From: Gelatoporia subvermispora B
Lineage: Eukaryota; Basidiomycota; Agaricomycetes; Polyporales; Gelatoporiaceae
Assembly: GCA_000320605.2 (NCBI GenBank)
Contig: KB445792.1
Span: 501,581 to 565,580 of the forward strand
Reading direction: 5' to 3'
DNA: 64,000 bases
Part shown: piece by piece, positions 13,230 to 24,609 of the stretch
Position numbering within the stretch: position 1 is the stretch's first letter
Layout: the number at the start of each line of letters is the position of its first letter
Program-made: the position numbers and the translations under genes
Notes under the pieces: generated by a model
Told to the model about the DNA's origin: nothing
The model's database searches: none
The model's input: only the letters and a program-made list of their open reading frames with translations

Positions 13230-13320
13230 TACCCCCGGCGGGACTCGAACCCGCAACCTCCAGATTGAAGGGATGAAATGCCCTAGAAGTCTGACGTCAT
13301 AGCCATTAGACAACGGGGGC
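13230..13320 (-). tRNA. tRNA-Arg(UCU) with intron
   Basis: On the minus strand the sequence folds as a tRNA. The 7-bp acceptor stem is GCCCCCG with CGGGGGT (G-U closing pair). The anticodon stem is TCAGA with TCTGG. The T arm is GCGGG-TTCGAGT-CCCGC. The anticodon loop is enlarged by an 18-nt intron placed after the base 3' of the anticodon, the canonical eukaryotic position. The anticodon reads TCT, and the CTTCTA loop context matches other fungal Arg-UCU genes. The discriminator base would be A (13230). Promoter boxes A and B are internal, as usual for Pol III. Intact. Confidence 0.93.
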
Positions 13321-14284
13321 TTCGGAAAGTATTATCCCCACACCCACATCACACCCACACCACGCCCCCCGAAATGCCAGACCAGTCGAACAGCCCGAGC
13401 ACAGCAGCGAGAAAGTCGGGGCTGCAGGGTGCTGGGCCGTCGGCCTTCACTAGGACGCCGGTGTGTGATTCTGTCATATGCAGCTGCACCCTGTAGGCCC
13501 CGTGTTCGTGCACGGCTTCCCTGCGCTGTTGTGTATGGTGTGCGAAGATGATTCGAGTCCTGCAGGGCAACGATGGGCGCGACGTCTCCCGCGTGAGGCG
13601 AAGAGGGTCCAGTGCCTCGAAGGCTTGCGCAACGGCTGTTCCCTGGACTACATACTGCCCAGCCCATCGATCATTCTCTGGAAAGTGCAGAAGTGACTAA
13701 TTCTCGATGAAGTGCGCCAAGCGAGACGTGCAGTAGTCATACTAGCCATCCATCGGGGACCACAGGGCCAGAGTTCGACAGCTGTACCATTTGTACGTTG
13801 AACAAAGCAGACTGACACGCGAGGCCGCCGTAATACGTGTGATGGGAGCAGTAGCGAACGCCACAAGTAACAACTCGTCAGAATCGGTGACCAGTGATGG
13901 GGCCATGGAGAACGGCACTGCCGCGTTGACGTACAACATCAGACACAGGAGACTACAAATCATCATCATCATCAAGTACGTCAAACTCATTTTTACTCCA
14001 TCGACGTGAAATTTTGAGACAGATTACGCGCAAAAATCCGATGACAATTACACTCGATCCCAATTTCACGTCTTCATATGGAGGCAGAGAGTCAAGACAT
14101 AAACGAGGGGCGTAACAAAGAGGCAATAAAAGACTATGCGAGGAATGCTGATGGTGCAGATATGATATAGTGAGAGAATATGCAGGATGGACTACGACAA
14201 GGGCAACATCGCGCGACACCAGCGACGCATTCAACGTCGCAAAACGCGTCAAGCGATCCGACAAAACACAACGAAGCCGACACT
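13321..14284. other. intergenic, no gene seen
   Basis: This stretch lies between the tRNA 5' end and the stop of the 14-3-3 gene. It contains a short CAT triplet run (about 13958-13975) and AT-rich sequence that would include the 14-3-3 3' UTR. No frame has recognisable content. Confidence 0.5.
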
Positions 14285-15217
14285 CTAAGCACCCTCTTCT
14301 GCGGCGGCGTCGTTCGACTCCTCCTTGTCTGCCGGCTTATCTGTAGGACACGTCAGTGGCATGCGCACGAAATAGCCACAGCTCAAGACGTACCGGACTC
14401 CTGCATGTCCGAGGTCCAGAGCGTCAGGTTGTCACGGAGCAACTGCATGATAAGGGTCGAGTCCTTGTAGCTCTCCTCCGACAGCGTGTCGAGCTCCGCA
14501 ATAGCATCGTCGAACGCCTGCTTCGCGAGGTGGCACGCACGGTCGGGGCTGTTGAGGATCTCGTAGTAGAAGACGGAGAAGTTGAGCGCAAGACCGAGAC
14601 GGATGGGGTGTGTCGGGGGCAGCTCGGTGACGGCAACGTCGGACGCGGCCTTGTAGGCCTCGAGCGACTTGTCCGCGCTCTCTTTCCGCTTGTCGCCAGT
14701 CGCGAACTCGGCGAGGTAACGGTGGTAGTCACCCATCCTGTGCCACGCGGTCAGCAAGCGCCCGGATAATCACGGCCACACGTGAACATACATCTTGTGG
14801 TAGAAGACCTTGGACTCGCCAGAGGCGGCCGAGGGGATGAGGTGCTTGTCGAGGACGTCGAGAATGTCCTCGCAGATCTTCGCGAGCTCGCTCTCGATCT
14901 TCTCCCGGTAGCCCTTGATCATCTGGACCTGGGCCTCGTTACCCTTCGACTCCTCCTTCTGCTCGATGGAGGAGACGATCCGCCACGACGCGCGACGTGC
15001 ACCGATGACGTTCTTGTAGGCAACGGACAGGAGGTTGCGCTCCTCGACAGTGAGCTCCTGGTCGGAAGACGCGACGCGCTTCATGTTCTCGACCATCTCT
15101 GCGCTGGCAGTCAGACGTGAAGCGCGGGGAGGTGACACGGGTATGCGCACCCTCATAACGCTCAGCCTGCTCAGCGAGCTTGGCGAGGTAGACAGAGTCT
15201 TCACGCGACTGGGACAT
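14285..15217 (-). CDS. 14-3-3 family protein
   Basis: A phosphoserine/phosphothreonine-binding dimeric adaptor of the cytosol and nucleus, orthologous in type to yeast Bmh1/2 and S. pombe Rad24/25. The start at 15217 gives the canonical N-terminus [20 protein letters not shown]. Signature segments follow: [31 protein letters not shown] and [11 protein letters not shown], ending in a short acidic tail ([14 protein letters not shown]). Introns lie after AERYE, inside the YHKM/GDYH segment and before the acidic tail. All junctions are GT..AG and keep frame, for example TATGAGG joined to AGATGG. The predicted length is near 255 residues, normal for the family. Upstream DNA on the minus strand has a possible 5'-UTR intron ending just before the ATG. 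Intact. Confidence 0.97.
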
Positions 15218-16751
15218 CTGGTGACGGGGACGGTGAGCAAACACGTCGAAAGACGCGTCGGACGCGTCGAACACGTACTGTAGATATAGGTATGGGTGGT
15301 GGTGAGACGGGCTGGGGGAGGGGAGGTGAGCTTGAAGCGCGGGGAACGATGTGGGGGGAGACTGACGTGCGATAAGTGGCGGGGAGGGGATGGTGGTAGT
15401 TGAAGAAAAGGAGAGTGCGGGGAGATAAATGAGGAAATTAAATTATGGCCAGGGCAGAGGGTTGTCGAGTGGGCACTGGGAGCTGGGCAGAGGGTAACTC
15501 CACGTGATCCGACCCCCCGCTCCCACGCCATCGTGCATGTCATGGTCCGCACCCTCCCGCGGCTACCGCAGACGCCGTACAGCCGGCCGCCCGGCATCCT
15601 CCGGCGTGCCAACAGGGGGGCACTGTGTTGCACTCAGCTCCGGTGCCGCAGCGCGCCGCCGTTTCCCGGCCACTCACCGGCGGGCCACCGGCTCTGTGGG
15701 ACGGCCCCCGCCGGTCGCCGCCCGCTTGCTTGCCCTCGTTGTTGGGCCGACGCGCGGCTGGCCGTCGGGCGTCGCGCTCTCCGTCGTCCATGGCGACGGC
15801 CCTTGTCCTCGACGGCGAGGAAGCTCTCCCCTGCGTGCGCGCGACAGGCGCAGCGCCGAACACGGCGGCGACGGGACGTGTCCGAAATAGAAGGCGAGCA
15901 TCAAGTGATCATCATTCGACGTCGACCCCGCACAAACATCAGAGAACCGTGCCGAGATCAGGCCTGCACCGGTCGTCTCTCCCACTGTCGCGCGCTCAGA
16001 TAGCCACCACGGAAGCGACCAACCTGTCAAGTACTGTCAGCCTCGGCCGCAGTGTCCAGCCCAGATAAGCAGTTCCTCCGCGAACAATCCAATGCAGAAC
16101 GCTACGCAGTACGCTCGCTTCTAGGCATTCTATATACTGGGATAAGGGCACGGTCATCGGTACCAGCGCTATCCTAAGACCGCAGCTAGGGTCCTTGCGA
16201 TGTTAGAACGGTAACTGGACGTCGGACATTATGACTGTGTAGCTGTCCTACTTGGACGGCCACGCAGCATCCGAGATACAAGTATCTCCGTGCCTACGGT
16301 AGCCAAAGAAGCTTCAGGCGCTCTCGTCTCCGTATCGCAGCTCAATTATGCGCAATATTGCATTCCACTCCGAAGCGGTTGCGACGATCCATTCTGTCGT
16401 CAGCATAACCGCAGTGGAAGCGATGTTGGATACTCAAGCCCAGCACCCAGGAAGTACGCCACAGAAGAACGATAGCCCACTGCCATCTCTACCCGCATAG
16501 CGGAGAAGAGCCATTCAACAGATAACGTATCCTATGAATACACCTTGCCCTCGGAATCTGGTCTGAGGGTCTGAAACTGAGTTCATGATCCGACCGCTGA
16601 ACAGCCAGCGGTCACATTCAGAATGTGGAATGAACTCCGAGAATACTCGACACCCCGACACTTCAACGCACAATCTTCAACACGCCACGATACAGAATCG
16701 AAGTGATTCAACGCCTACCTACCCTCACAGGCGCCCATAGCACCTGACAGA
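15218..16751. other. divergent intergenic region
   Basis: About 1.5 kb lies between two divergent genes, the 14-3-3 gene (minus) and a membrane protein gene (plus). The first half is GC-rich with meaningless open frames on both strands. The second half is closer to average composition. It should hold both promoters; no specific element is convincing. Confidence 0.5.
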
Positions 16752-17282
16752 ATGCCTGGCCTCGTGCATCGCTACAGTCCCGCCGACGAGCACGCCGCGC
16801 TGCTCTCCACGAGCCCCCGCACGCCCCAACGCGCCTCCCGCGCCGCCTTTGCACGCGCCCAGGCCGCCTCCTGGTACAACGCCGCCGTCCCGCCCCTCAG
16901 CGACGTGCAAGCCGCGCTCCACCGCGCGCAGCGCGACCCTGCGCTCTCCCAGACCCGCACATTCCGCTTCCTCGCGCCGCTCGTCGTCTTCGCGGTGCTC
17001 TTCGCCGCGGCCGCGCTCGCTTTCGACCCGCGCTCCGGCGTGCACCGCGTCCTCGCCCACTGGCACGGCCAGACACACGCTGTGGTGGCAGTACTGTGCC
17101 TTGGCACGGTCCTGGGCGGGGTGAGCGTGGCACTGATCGTGCTCCGGATGATCATCTGGGGGTTCGCAGAGATTGCAGGGATGGTTACGGCGGGTGAGCA
17201 GAGGGTGGGGCGCAGGGGAAACACAGTCGAACTGCCGTCGTCTAATGTGCTGCTGGGCAGCATGTTCACGAACTCGAATTGA
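16752..17282 (+). CDS. small two-helix membrane protein, function unknown
   Basis: A single-exon frame of 176 codons with strongly GC-biased third positions. I do not recognise the family. Residues 1-70 are Ala/Arg-rich and hydrophilic. Two hydrophobic segments follow: about residues 75-92 (FLAPLVVFAVLFAAAALAF) and about 110-140 (VVAVLCLGTVLGG through LIVLRMIIWGF). They are separated by a short loop containing HRVLAHWHGQTH, which has four histidines. The C-terminus is hydrophilic. The ATG lies in CACCTGACAGAATGCC, directly after a pyrimidine-rich leader. The composition, helix spacing and lack of competing frames make it a likely real gene, probably lineage-restricted. Confidence 0.7.
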   Translation: MPGLVHRYSPADEHAALLSTSPRTPQRASRAAFARAQAASWYNAAVPPLSDVQAALHRAQRDPALSQTRTFRFLAPLVVFAVLFAAAALAFDPRSGVHRVLAHWHGQTHAVVAVLCLGTVLGGVSVALIVLRMIIWGFAEIAGMVTAGEQRVGRRGNTVELPSSNVLLGSMFTNSN

Positions 17283-17453
17283 TATCAGACTGTTCTACAT
17301 GCTGTCCGGGCGCACAAATTCAGTTGTTGTTATTACCTGCGGCGAGAAGATGCTGCGCGCACCGATTGATATATCCTGTTTGTTGAAAACAGGCCGGGAC
17401 GCGCCCGTGTCCCTCATAATACAAACATAGGATCCAGAATGCGGACGAGACCT

Positions 17454-19746
17454 CTACTGCGCGTAGTCCCGAATTACATCCTGGAGGAACTTGGCCCAGC
17501 GCTTCTCGAATAGAGCCAGGGCCCGCTCCTTCTCCTCCGCATCCAAACGAGCAAACTAACAACGCAGCAAACCAGTCAATCACAAGTTGAAACACCGAAA
17601 ACTCAAACGCACCCTGATGCTATCGCGAGCGATCTCGCCCATCGTCGTAAGCCCAGACACCTCACTCGCGACAAGCACCTGTGCAATGGCGACAACAACA
17701 GCTCTATCATCCGTAACAGCTGCAGATGAACAGCGGTCGCACCTGGTAATAGTCAAAGGACAGCCCCATATTGCCGAATATGGCCGGATCATCAGAGCAG
17801 AGTGCAACACGCACGCCCTGGTTCATCAGGATGGGCAGTGGGTGCATGGGCATCGAAGATGTCAGGCGCTACGAACAAGATCAACAGTCAGCTCGATGAT
17901 GCATTATTGTCCGCGGACCACGCCGCGGGAGAGGACCCACCAGGATCTCGTTCCTGGTATTGCATTCTTTTCAGTGTCATCCCCGCAAGTGAGCTGCAAC
18001 GCGCACTTACGAGATAGGGCACACTTCGACTGGGATTCCTTTCTCCCTGCAGATCTCCATAAGTTTCGGGTGCTTCACCAATGAGAATCTGTCACGCTCT
18101 CTCAATATATCTCCTCGTCCCGTTGAGCCAGAACCTACCCGTGCCCGATGCGCTTCGTGCCCAGCAGGATCGCATCATACAAATTCATATCTGCCGCTGT
18201 GCCGTCACCCAGCGTCTCACCCGCGTGAAATATGAAGGGAATATCAAGTCCGAGTTCCTTCTGACGCTCCACGAAGCGCATGAGCGGAACAATATAGTCA
18301 ATGAGCGGCCGCAACGAGTCCTCATGGCCTACAAGGTCGAACCCTATCACCGACAGCGTCAGAACACGAATCAGCTGGCACCGGACGAATGTATCTACGT
18401 GCCTGCGATGAGGTGCGGGAACTCTTGCTTGAGCGCGAGACAGTCTTCGCAGTACCACTCCAGCTCCTCAGGTGATATGAACCGAAGCGTACAGTAGATG
18501 ATCTGCGCGCGGACATGAGCCAGAGCACGCGCATACACAGGAGTTTTGAGTTAACCTTTGATCCAATGAATTCGTCTTCGCGACCTTGACGCTTCATCTC
18601 CTCCTTCACCTCATTCAGCACACGGCCGAAGATCATTACGAACCCTCTGTGATCGATATTCTCCTCCCCATTCGGCCCAACCATGTACCTATGCACCGAA
18701 GGATCGTTGGAGCGGATAGAGTACATTGCAAATGTGGAGCCTTACCTGTACCAGAAATTGATGCGCGCCTCACTGTAGGATATCCCGTCTTCGATCGAGG
18801 ACAGGAAGAATTCGCGGATATACTCCGTCCAGATCGGTGAGAAACGAATAAGATTCTGATCAACGGAGCGCGTCAGCGTCGCCAATCATCGGAAAACTGT
18901 GTGGCGACATACAGTTGAAACCGTAAAAACGCTGGTAAATTTGGCCCATATCTAACGGCCACACGATTTAGTACTCATCGTACAGAGGTCCACATGTCAT
19001 AGGAGGACCTTCTGTGTGGTGTTATGCGTCTGGTACGCCTCGATCGGGTTGATCATGAGTGCATTGATCACCCACTTATCAAACCCTTCAGGCCCTCCGA
19101 GACTTTCGCTGAAGTTATCTCGAGCGGCGCGGAAGGGTATCCAGTCACCGGGATGGTAGGACAGATCACTCAGGGATCCGACGTCGGATACATTCTCCTT
19201 AGGGACCGGCTTGAACTTTGGCAGGACGTCGCCGATGTTATCCGACGTCAGGGCGGAAGATACGCTGACGTGCATCACGGGCTGCTCGAGAGCGAGCTTC
19301 AGGAGGTGGCGCGCATTCACTGTAGCATCAAGGTGTGCATGCAGCAGCCCACCTTTGGGCATCTACAGTAGCGGAGCTTGAGTGTATAGTGCATGAGATA
19401 TGACCTTAGCATATACCTTGCTGATAATCTCGAACAGCCGCGTTTTTATGATAGTCTCCCGAGCTGTACAGACTCAGTATGCGCCCGTCACTTGTCAATC
19501 GCATGACCAACCAGTGAGAAATTCCATGCCGGGGAAGACATTGGGAGTAGTCTTCGCTGGATCGTAGTCAAAGACGGAGCCGCTGTTGACAGCCCATACA
19601 GAAATCGCCTCTTCCGCGCGAATCCTGCGCACGATCTCATCCGCATGCACTTCATCTTCGCTCAGTGTCCTCGCGCCCGGCGCATCGACCCGCCGAGCTC
19701 TGTCCTCATGGATCAATTGCTTGCGACGCTCGAGGTAGTCTTCCAT
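17454..19746 (-). CDS. ADGF/CECR1-type adenosine deaminase
   Basis: Predicted to deaminate adenosine or 2'-deoxyadenosine to inosine, using one zinc ion in a TIM barrel. Evidence in order: an N-terminal helical segment (MEDYLERRKQLIHEDRARR); the metal-binding motif HAHLDA (near 19330); FYWYR in the barrel; IVGFDLVGHE; FIFHAGET, the conserved HAGE motif (about 18200-18240); and the SDDP motif region followed by FGNMGL near 17760-17850. The last exon ends QDVIRDYAQ. At least seven introns of about 50-60 nt interrupt the gene. I chose the start at 19746 rather than an in-frame ATG 33 bases upstream because a TATA element at 19791-19801 puts transcription start close to or past the upstream ATG. 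No signal peptide is visible, unlike animal secreted ADGFs, so it may be cytosolic. Confidence 0.9.
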
Positions 19747-19790
19747 CGTTGTGCGTGAGCTTTGGGAAGATGGGAGCAACGGCTATGCTT

Positions 19791-19801
19791 GCATTTATAT
19801 G
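19791..19801 (-). promoter_or_regulatory. TATA box of the adenosine deaminase-like gene
   Basis: The minus strand reads ATATAAATGC about 45-55 bases upstream of the chosen ATG. At the usual distance of about 30 bases, initiation would fall near 19765, leaving a short leader. Confidence 0.55.
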
Positions 19802-20089
19802 CGCGCGTGAGATGACAGATTTGTACTCAAGAACAAGTGGATGACTCGCATGAGCCGCCTGGTGCAGAGACTCGGGCCCGGCTGGCGTGCTCACGCGCGC
19901 GTGCTGCATGCACGTCGCGTCCACACGCGCTCGTGTAGACGCCCGCACGCGTCTCGGCAATGTCCGGCCAAGAAATTATGGACAAGTCGGGCTGAAGGCG
20001 CTCAGTCTACATACCATTGGTCTTCCTCTGTCCAAATACCACCACCTTTACCTTCGCGACCTCTCCTCTGCTCGAGGGTCTGTCTCAAT
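19802..20089. other. divergent spacer
   Basis: A short divergent promoter region between the deaminase gene and the next gene on the plus strand. It includes GC-rich repeats of CGCGCGTG type (about 19893-19960). No gene is seen. Confidence 0.5.
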
Positions 20090-20777
20090 ATGATCACAGG
20101 GAAGGTCTGGAAAACATGCGCTACGCCAGAGGCGGTCAGAATCGTCGTCGACGTTCTGAAGAACGCACGCACAGATGTACCCGGCCTCACCACCAAGCAG
20201 ATATTCGATGCTATACACGACAAGTATCCCGACGCCAAGCAGGCGAGCTTCCCGTCGAAGGTGGTGCCGGCGATACAAACCAATAGAAAGAGCCGACAGT
20301 TCTCCTACACTCTTGACCCTCGCCCGCCACCCCTACCCGAGGTTGAGACCAGGGACCATCCTGTGCGATCCATTCGGTGCGTACTGTCCCACGTCTCGAT
20401 CTTTGCTCCCCTGACGCAGCTTGTATATGCGCAGCTATCTGAAAAAGTTCGTCTTGGAAGAGATGGCACTGAACCGTCTCGTCGAGAAGATCCACTTGGA
20501 CAAAGGCGAGCTTCCCGACGATGTTCGCCGGGAAATCACACCAAAGATCGCGCCTCGGAATAAGAAGGCCATAAAACTGATCTCCCGTCCGGACGCCTGG
20601 CTATGGAAGCTGCTACCTCTGTCTGAGGGTGAGGATCCAGCAGCCAACTTCAAGTCGATACCACCACCCGAGCGTAGCCCACCACCCGCCTTCCTTCGCA
20701 AGGAGCGCCCGGAGAGATACCGAACATACGACGACAGAAGATTTCCTCCCTCTCCCCGGGACTCGGACGTGGATTAA
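20090..20777 (+). CDS. unassigned protein, about 209 residues
   Basis: Two exons, 20090-20376 and 20435-20777, joined in frame (GT..AG). I do not recognise the family. The N-terminal part (VRIVVDVLKNA through FDAIHDKYPD) has helix-turn-helix-like spacing. After a Pro-rich hinge (PRPPPLPEVE) comes a helical block (LKKFVLEEMALNRLVEKIHL), then a basic segment (IAPRNKKAIK), an aromatic patch (WLWKLLPL) and a Pro/Arg-rich tail. An alternative acceptor at 20419 would add five in-frame residues. The start lies in TCAATATGATC; no earlier in-frame Met has good context. A winged-helix-like or RNA/DNA-binding role is possible but unsupported beyond the helix pattern. Confidence 0.65.
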
Positions 20778-21119
20778 AGATACCATTCTTCGGTTCCGTA
20801 GGCTTTGCACATATTTTCGGGTCATCTAGAAGGTGCGAGCATAGAACGGTGTACCCCTGCGTCGTTAAACTGACATTCTCCTCAAGTCTATACTGTCGTC
20901 GATGAAGTGATGTTATCCATCAGAGAGTCACGTCCCGAGGGCGCATTCGTCACACTATCACGTTGAGACTGAATTAATTTCTCATCCACCATGCTGTTAT
21001 TATCATATGTAATCTGCACAATCACTGCTTGTATTCAGAGGGAATCAAAATGTCCGGTATATTCAAACATGATGCTGCAATCTGAGAAAAAAAACACCAG
21101 TCTATTCACTCACCTCATC
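20778..21119. other. convergent 3' intergenic region
   Basis: AT-rich spacer between two convergent genes. It probably contains both 3' UTRs. No gene is visible. Confidence 0.55.
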
Positions 21120-24075
21120 TCATTCACGACTGCGTCCACTAGTATACGACAACCGCGATGACGCCCTCGATGGCGCCCGCGGTCCGGGCACCATCAACGG
21201 CGCAGCATTGGCACGAGTATTCGCCATCGTATGCGGCGACTGCACACCCAGGTCCTCCGAGCTCGCTAGGAATGCAGGCTCGAGGAACTCCTTGGAATCG
21301 TACCGCGCATAGTTACCCGAGAGACGCGAGTCAGTGCTCGCGATGGATCCAGCAGACGGCACACGCCGCAACGTAGGGGCGGCCCCGGGCTCATCAGGTG
21401 TGAGCGTGCGCGACATCGCCGCGGGAGTTGAGCCTGCGTGCATGCTGAGGCTACGCTGGTGCCCCGAGAGGCGGGAGGACGTCGAGCGGGGGCTCATCGC
21501 GCGGCTGAACGAGGGCGGGAGCTCCGCGGACATCGACACGGGTGTCCGGTTCGCTGTCTGTGAGGGCGGCCGGCTCTGCCGCGGATCAGGGTACCTTACT
21601 CCGGGAGGTATCGGCGCGGCTTCGTAGGGCGTGTGTGGGCGGCTCTGCGGGAGGCCTGCCATGCGCATCGCCGTGGGCGAGAGTGCGCTAGGCGTGCGCG
21701 CGCGGGGTGTCCCTGGAGCAGGGCTGCCTCTGGGACCTGCTGAGAGAGAGCGCTGTGGTGCAGGCGCGTAAGGCATGCCCGAATATATATTTGCACCTGT
21801 TGGCGGGGCAGGTGGTTGGTTCATTCCCGATGTTGGAGGTGCAGTGAATGTCTGCCCGGGCGCACCTACTGGAACGAAGTTCCAAGGCAAATCCGATGTG
21901 GAGAGGGCACCCATAGAAGGCATGTTACCCCCGCTCCTCGGGGAATTAGGGATTGTCAGTACGAGAGGCTCAGGAGATCTGACAGGCTGTGGTTGAAGTG
22001 GTTGAGCAGCGGTGATGGGTGATAACAGATCCGTATGAGTTCGGTCAGGTCTAGAAGGGGACTGATATGTTGAACCTTCTCCAGACTATCGTGAACTCAT
22101 TAGCGCTTGACGGTAATGTGTCCGAATAATCACTTACGGGAGGCTCGACAGAGATCGTGTATTCGTCAGGGGATTTAACTCTGCGTCGTGATTTCGATCC
22201 TGACGATGTCGTGGTCGCATCCACCCCCGAATGCATCGATTGCGAACGATGGTGGCTGGAACCCGCACCCAACGAGGCTTGCGATCTCGCTCCGACGGAC
22301 GCCGACCTGCTCAGGGGTTCTGGAGTAGTGAGCTGCATTGGGCGAGGCTTAGGGGGACCGGATGGCGGAGACAAGGACTAAACATGCGAAAATTTGACAC
22401 AAAGGTCAGCCAAAGCCTTTCAATTACTCATGAATTGGAATCTGACCTCCGATGCAGAGCGACGCCACTCTTCCACCATATTCGGATTGGAATACCGCAA
22501 TTGGTCTGCCAATCTTCTACGATCATCTGCACTGGGCTCATAGGCAGGTGGCTCCCGTTGCACCTGAGGTATGAATCCCAACGGTGGACCATTCATGAGC
22601 GGAGGCCCACCGGATGCCACCGGAGGCTGTGCCTCCGCAGGTGCAGGGAACACGATCGGATTTGGCATGGTATTTCGCCTCGAAGAATTCTCTGTACTAG
22701 GGCTGAACAATTCCATTGAGGGGGGAACTTCCTGAATCGCCGAGAGCCCGCCAGACCGTCCATCCCTGTCTCTCTCGCGTCCAGCACGACGTGCCATGGA
22801 GCGGGGCGAACTGAGCAGATCAAACTGCGACATCGTCGTTGATGGGAGAGACTCTGCGAGCGAGCCCGGAGACATGCGGTTTTTTGGTGCGGAGGCGTAA
22901 TCTCGACTGAAAATTGGTATGCTCCCAGGAGGTGGTACGTTTTGCGCGTCGTCGCTCGGAGCGCGTCTGACTGGAACCTGGGGTAGAGTAGGAAGAGGTT
23001 GAGCAGGCGAACGGGGACTACCAGGCAGCCGTGAAAGACTATGAGGTGGTGGAATGTTCATGTAACTGTCTCCTGGGCGCAGTTCAGGGATCATAGTATC
23101 CGTGTAATCCGAAATGCCTGACGAAAGCGGTCGGTTCTGAGAAGCGGGAGAACGGTTGTAATTGACAGAGGTACCAGGCGGCGCGGGCCATGGCTGTGGC
23201 TGGGACACAGTGCCTGGAGGAGGCACGTTGATAGTTGACGCACCCGGACTCGCGATGTTCTCTCGGAAGCGCGATCCCTGCGCGCCGGGTTGGAATCCGT
23301 TCGCCTCTCCCGGGGGAGGTATCACCGTGATTTGTTCAGGTTCGTTCAATGTGATCTGATCGATGTCGCTCAGAGGTGCAGGGAAGTTGCGTAAATCGGA
23401 CGGGAAGTCGTCCAACGGTGCGGTGCGGTCCATATCATTCCTCCTCGCCGGAGAAGGCTGTTCGTCCTCGAAAGTTACCCGAGGGCCCGGGGTCGTGTGT
23501 TCTTCCGCGGGCTCAGGAGGAGGTGCACCACTCAAAGCAGCGGCTCGGCCGTCCTCGTACCCCGTTTTCATCCCCTCCTCGTAACCTTGCCTGCGGCCCT
23601 CCTCTTTAGCCCTATACACCAGCTGCTGTTCCCTCAGGCGCCGCGCAGTAGTGCGCGCCCGTGCAGCCGCAGCTTCGGCATCATCGCGTTGGGCTTCGAT
23701 ATCTCTGAGAAGGTCAGAGGCGCGGTCGATCTCCTTCTGCGCGTTTCCTAGCTGGAGCCTGTACATCTGGAGTTCCTCAACGGCCCTCCTCGCTTCCTGC
23801 TGTGCAGCAAGCCGAGCATCATTGACGATCTTGAAGCGCTCGGCGAGCTCGAGCGCACGCCTTTCCGCTTCCTGCGCCCGCCTAGTCTCGCTGTCAAGTC
23901 TGTCTAGCGCGGCGCTGAGCACGCGTCTCGTCTGCTTCACTTCATATTCTTCATTGAGCAGTATTTTCATTAGATTGCGACTTCTACTGCTCTTGTGCCG
24001 ACGTTCAGGCTCTTTCCCTCGAGAACGCATGGATCGCTCTCTCCCAGCAAGATCACCGTTTGAGACCATCGACAA
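21120..24075 (-). CDS. coiled-coil protein with long disordered tail
   Basis: Three exons in my model, with junctions near 22446/22379 and 22138/22064, all in frame and GT..AG, giving roughly 880 residues. Residues about 30-190 form a continuous charged heptad-type coiled coil (TRRVLSAALDRLDSETRRAQ and following). It ends in KEEGRRQGYEEGMKTGYEDG, a Gly-spaced repeat. The remaining 700 residues are Pro/Ser-rich and disordered. They contain a recurring short motif of the form [IV]PPPG or similar (for example NVPPPG, VIPPPGE and NIPPPH), which repeats about six times between 22900 and 23350. No catalytic domain is visible. A cytoskeletal, septum or polarity scaffold would fit, but this is inference. 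It is divergent from COQ10. Confidence 0.8.
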
Positions 24076-24609
24076 GAGTGCCGCCCTGGGGGAAGGGGGG
24101 AAAGGTCGGTCATAGCCGTCAGGAGAGTATTGGGGTTCTTCGTTATCTACGAGATCTCGCAGCTGACTACTGTGCAGGATATATCAGGACCTCAGGTACA
24201 CAGCATTACAGTGAGTTGGGCAAACGCTCACCCTTCCGAGTCATCTGAATATTGTAGAGACATATTCAGCAGTGTGGAAATCCAAGATGTCAGATATATC
24301 AGGAAAATGAGCAGTCTCCGTAGGTCGCAAATGTATGGATAGTCTCCTCGTAAATGATTTGAGCTTTGGGGGAGCGGTGGCGTCACAGAATTCGCAGTAT
24401 ACAAGTTCAAGTACAGACCGATTCGGTTATTTAGCGCAATAAAATAGAATAAACGAAAGCACAGGAAAAGCAAGTTAGGGCATTCAACAAAGGCGAGGGC
24501 CGTCAGCAAGACCCGCTGGGATGAGCGGGAGAAAGTGAACGTTAGACGCGATCGAAATGACGCCGCAAACACGGCGGCTATAATCGCCCAAAAAGGCATC
24601 GCTTGTTCT
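24076..24609. other. divergent promoter region (coiled-coil gene / COQ10)
   Basis: 534 bases with moderate AT content separate two divergent start codons. No gene or clear TATA element is seen. Confidence 0.5.

Noticed and set aside
15504..16068. Overlapping open frames on both strands upstream of the 14-3-3 gene
   Set aside because: Arg/Pro/Ser-rich readings in several frames at once, typical of GC-rich non-coding DNA.
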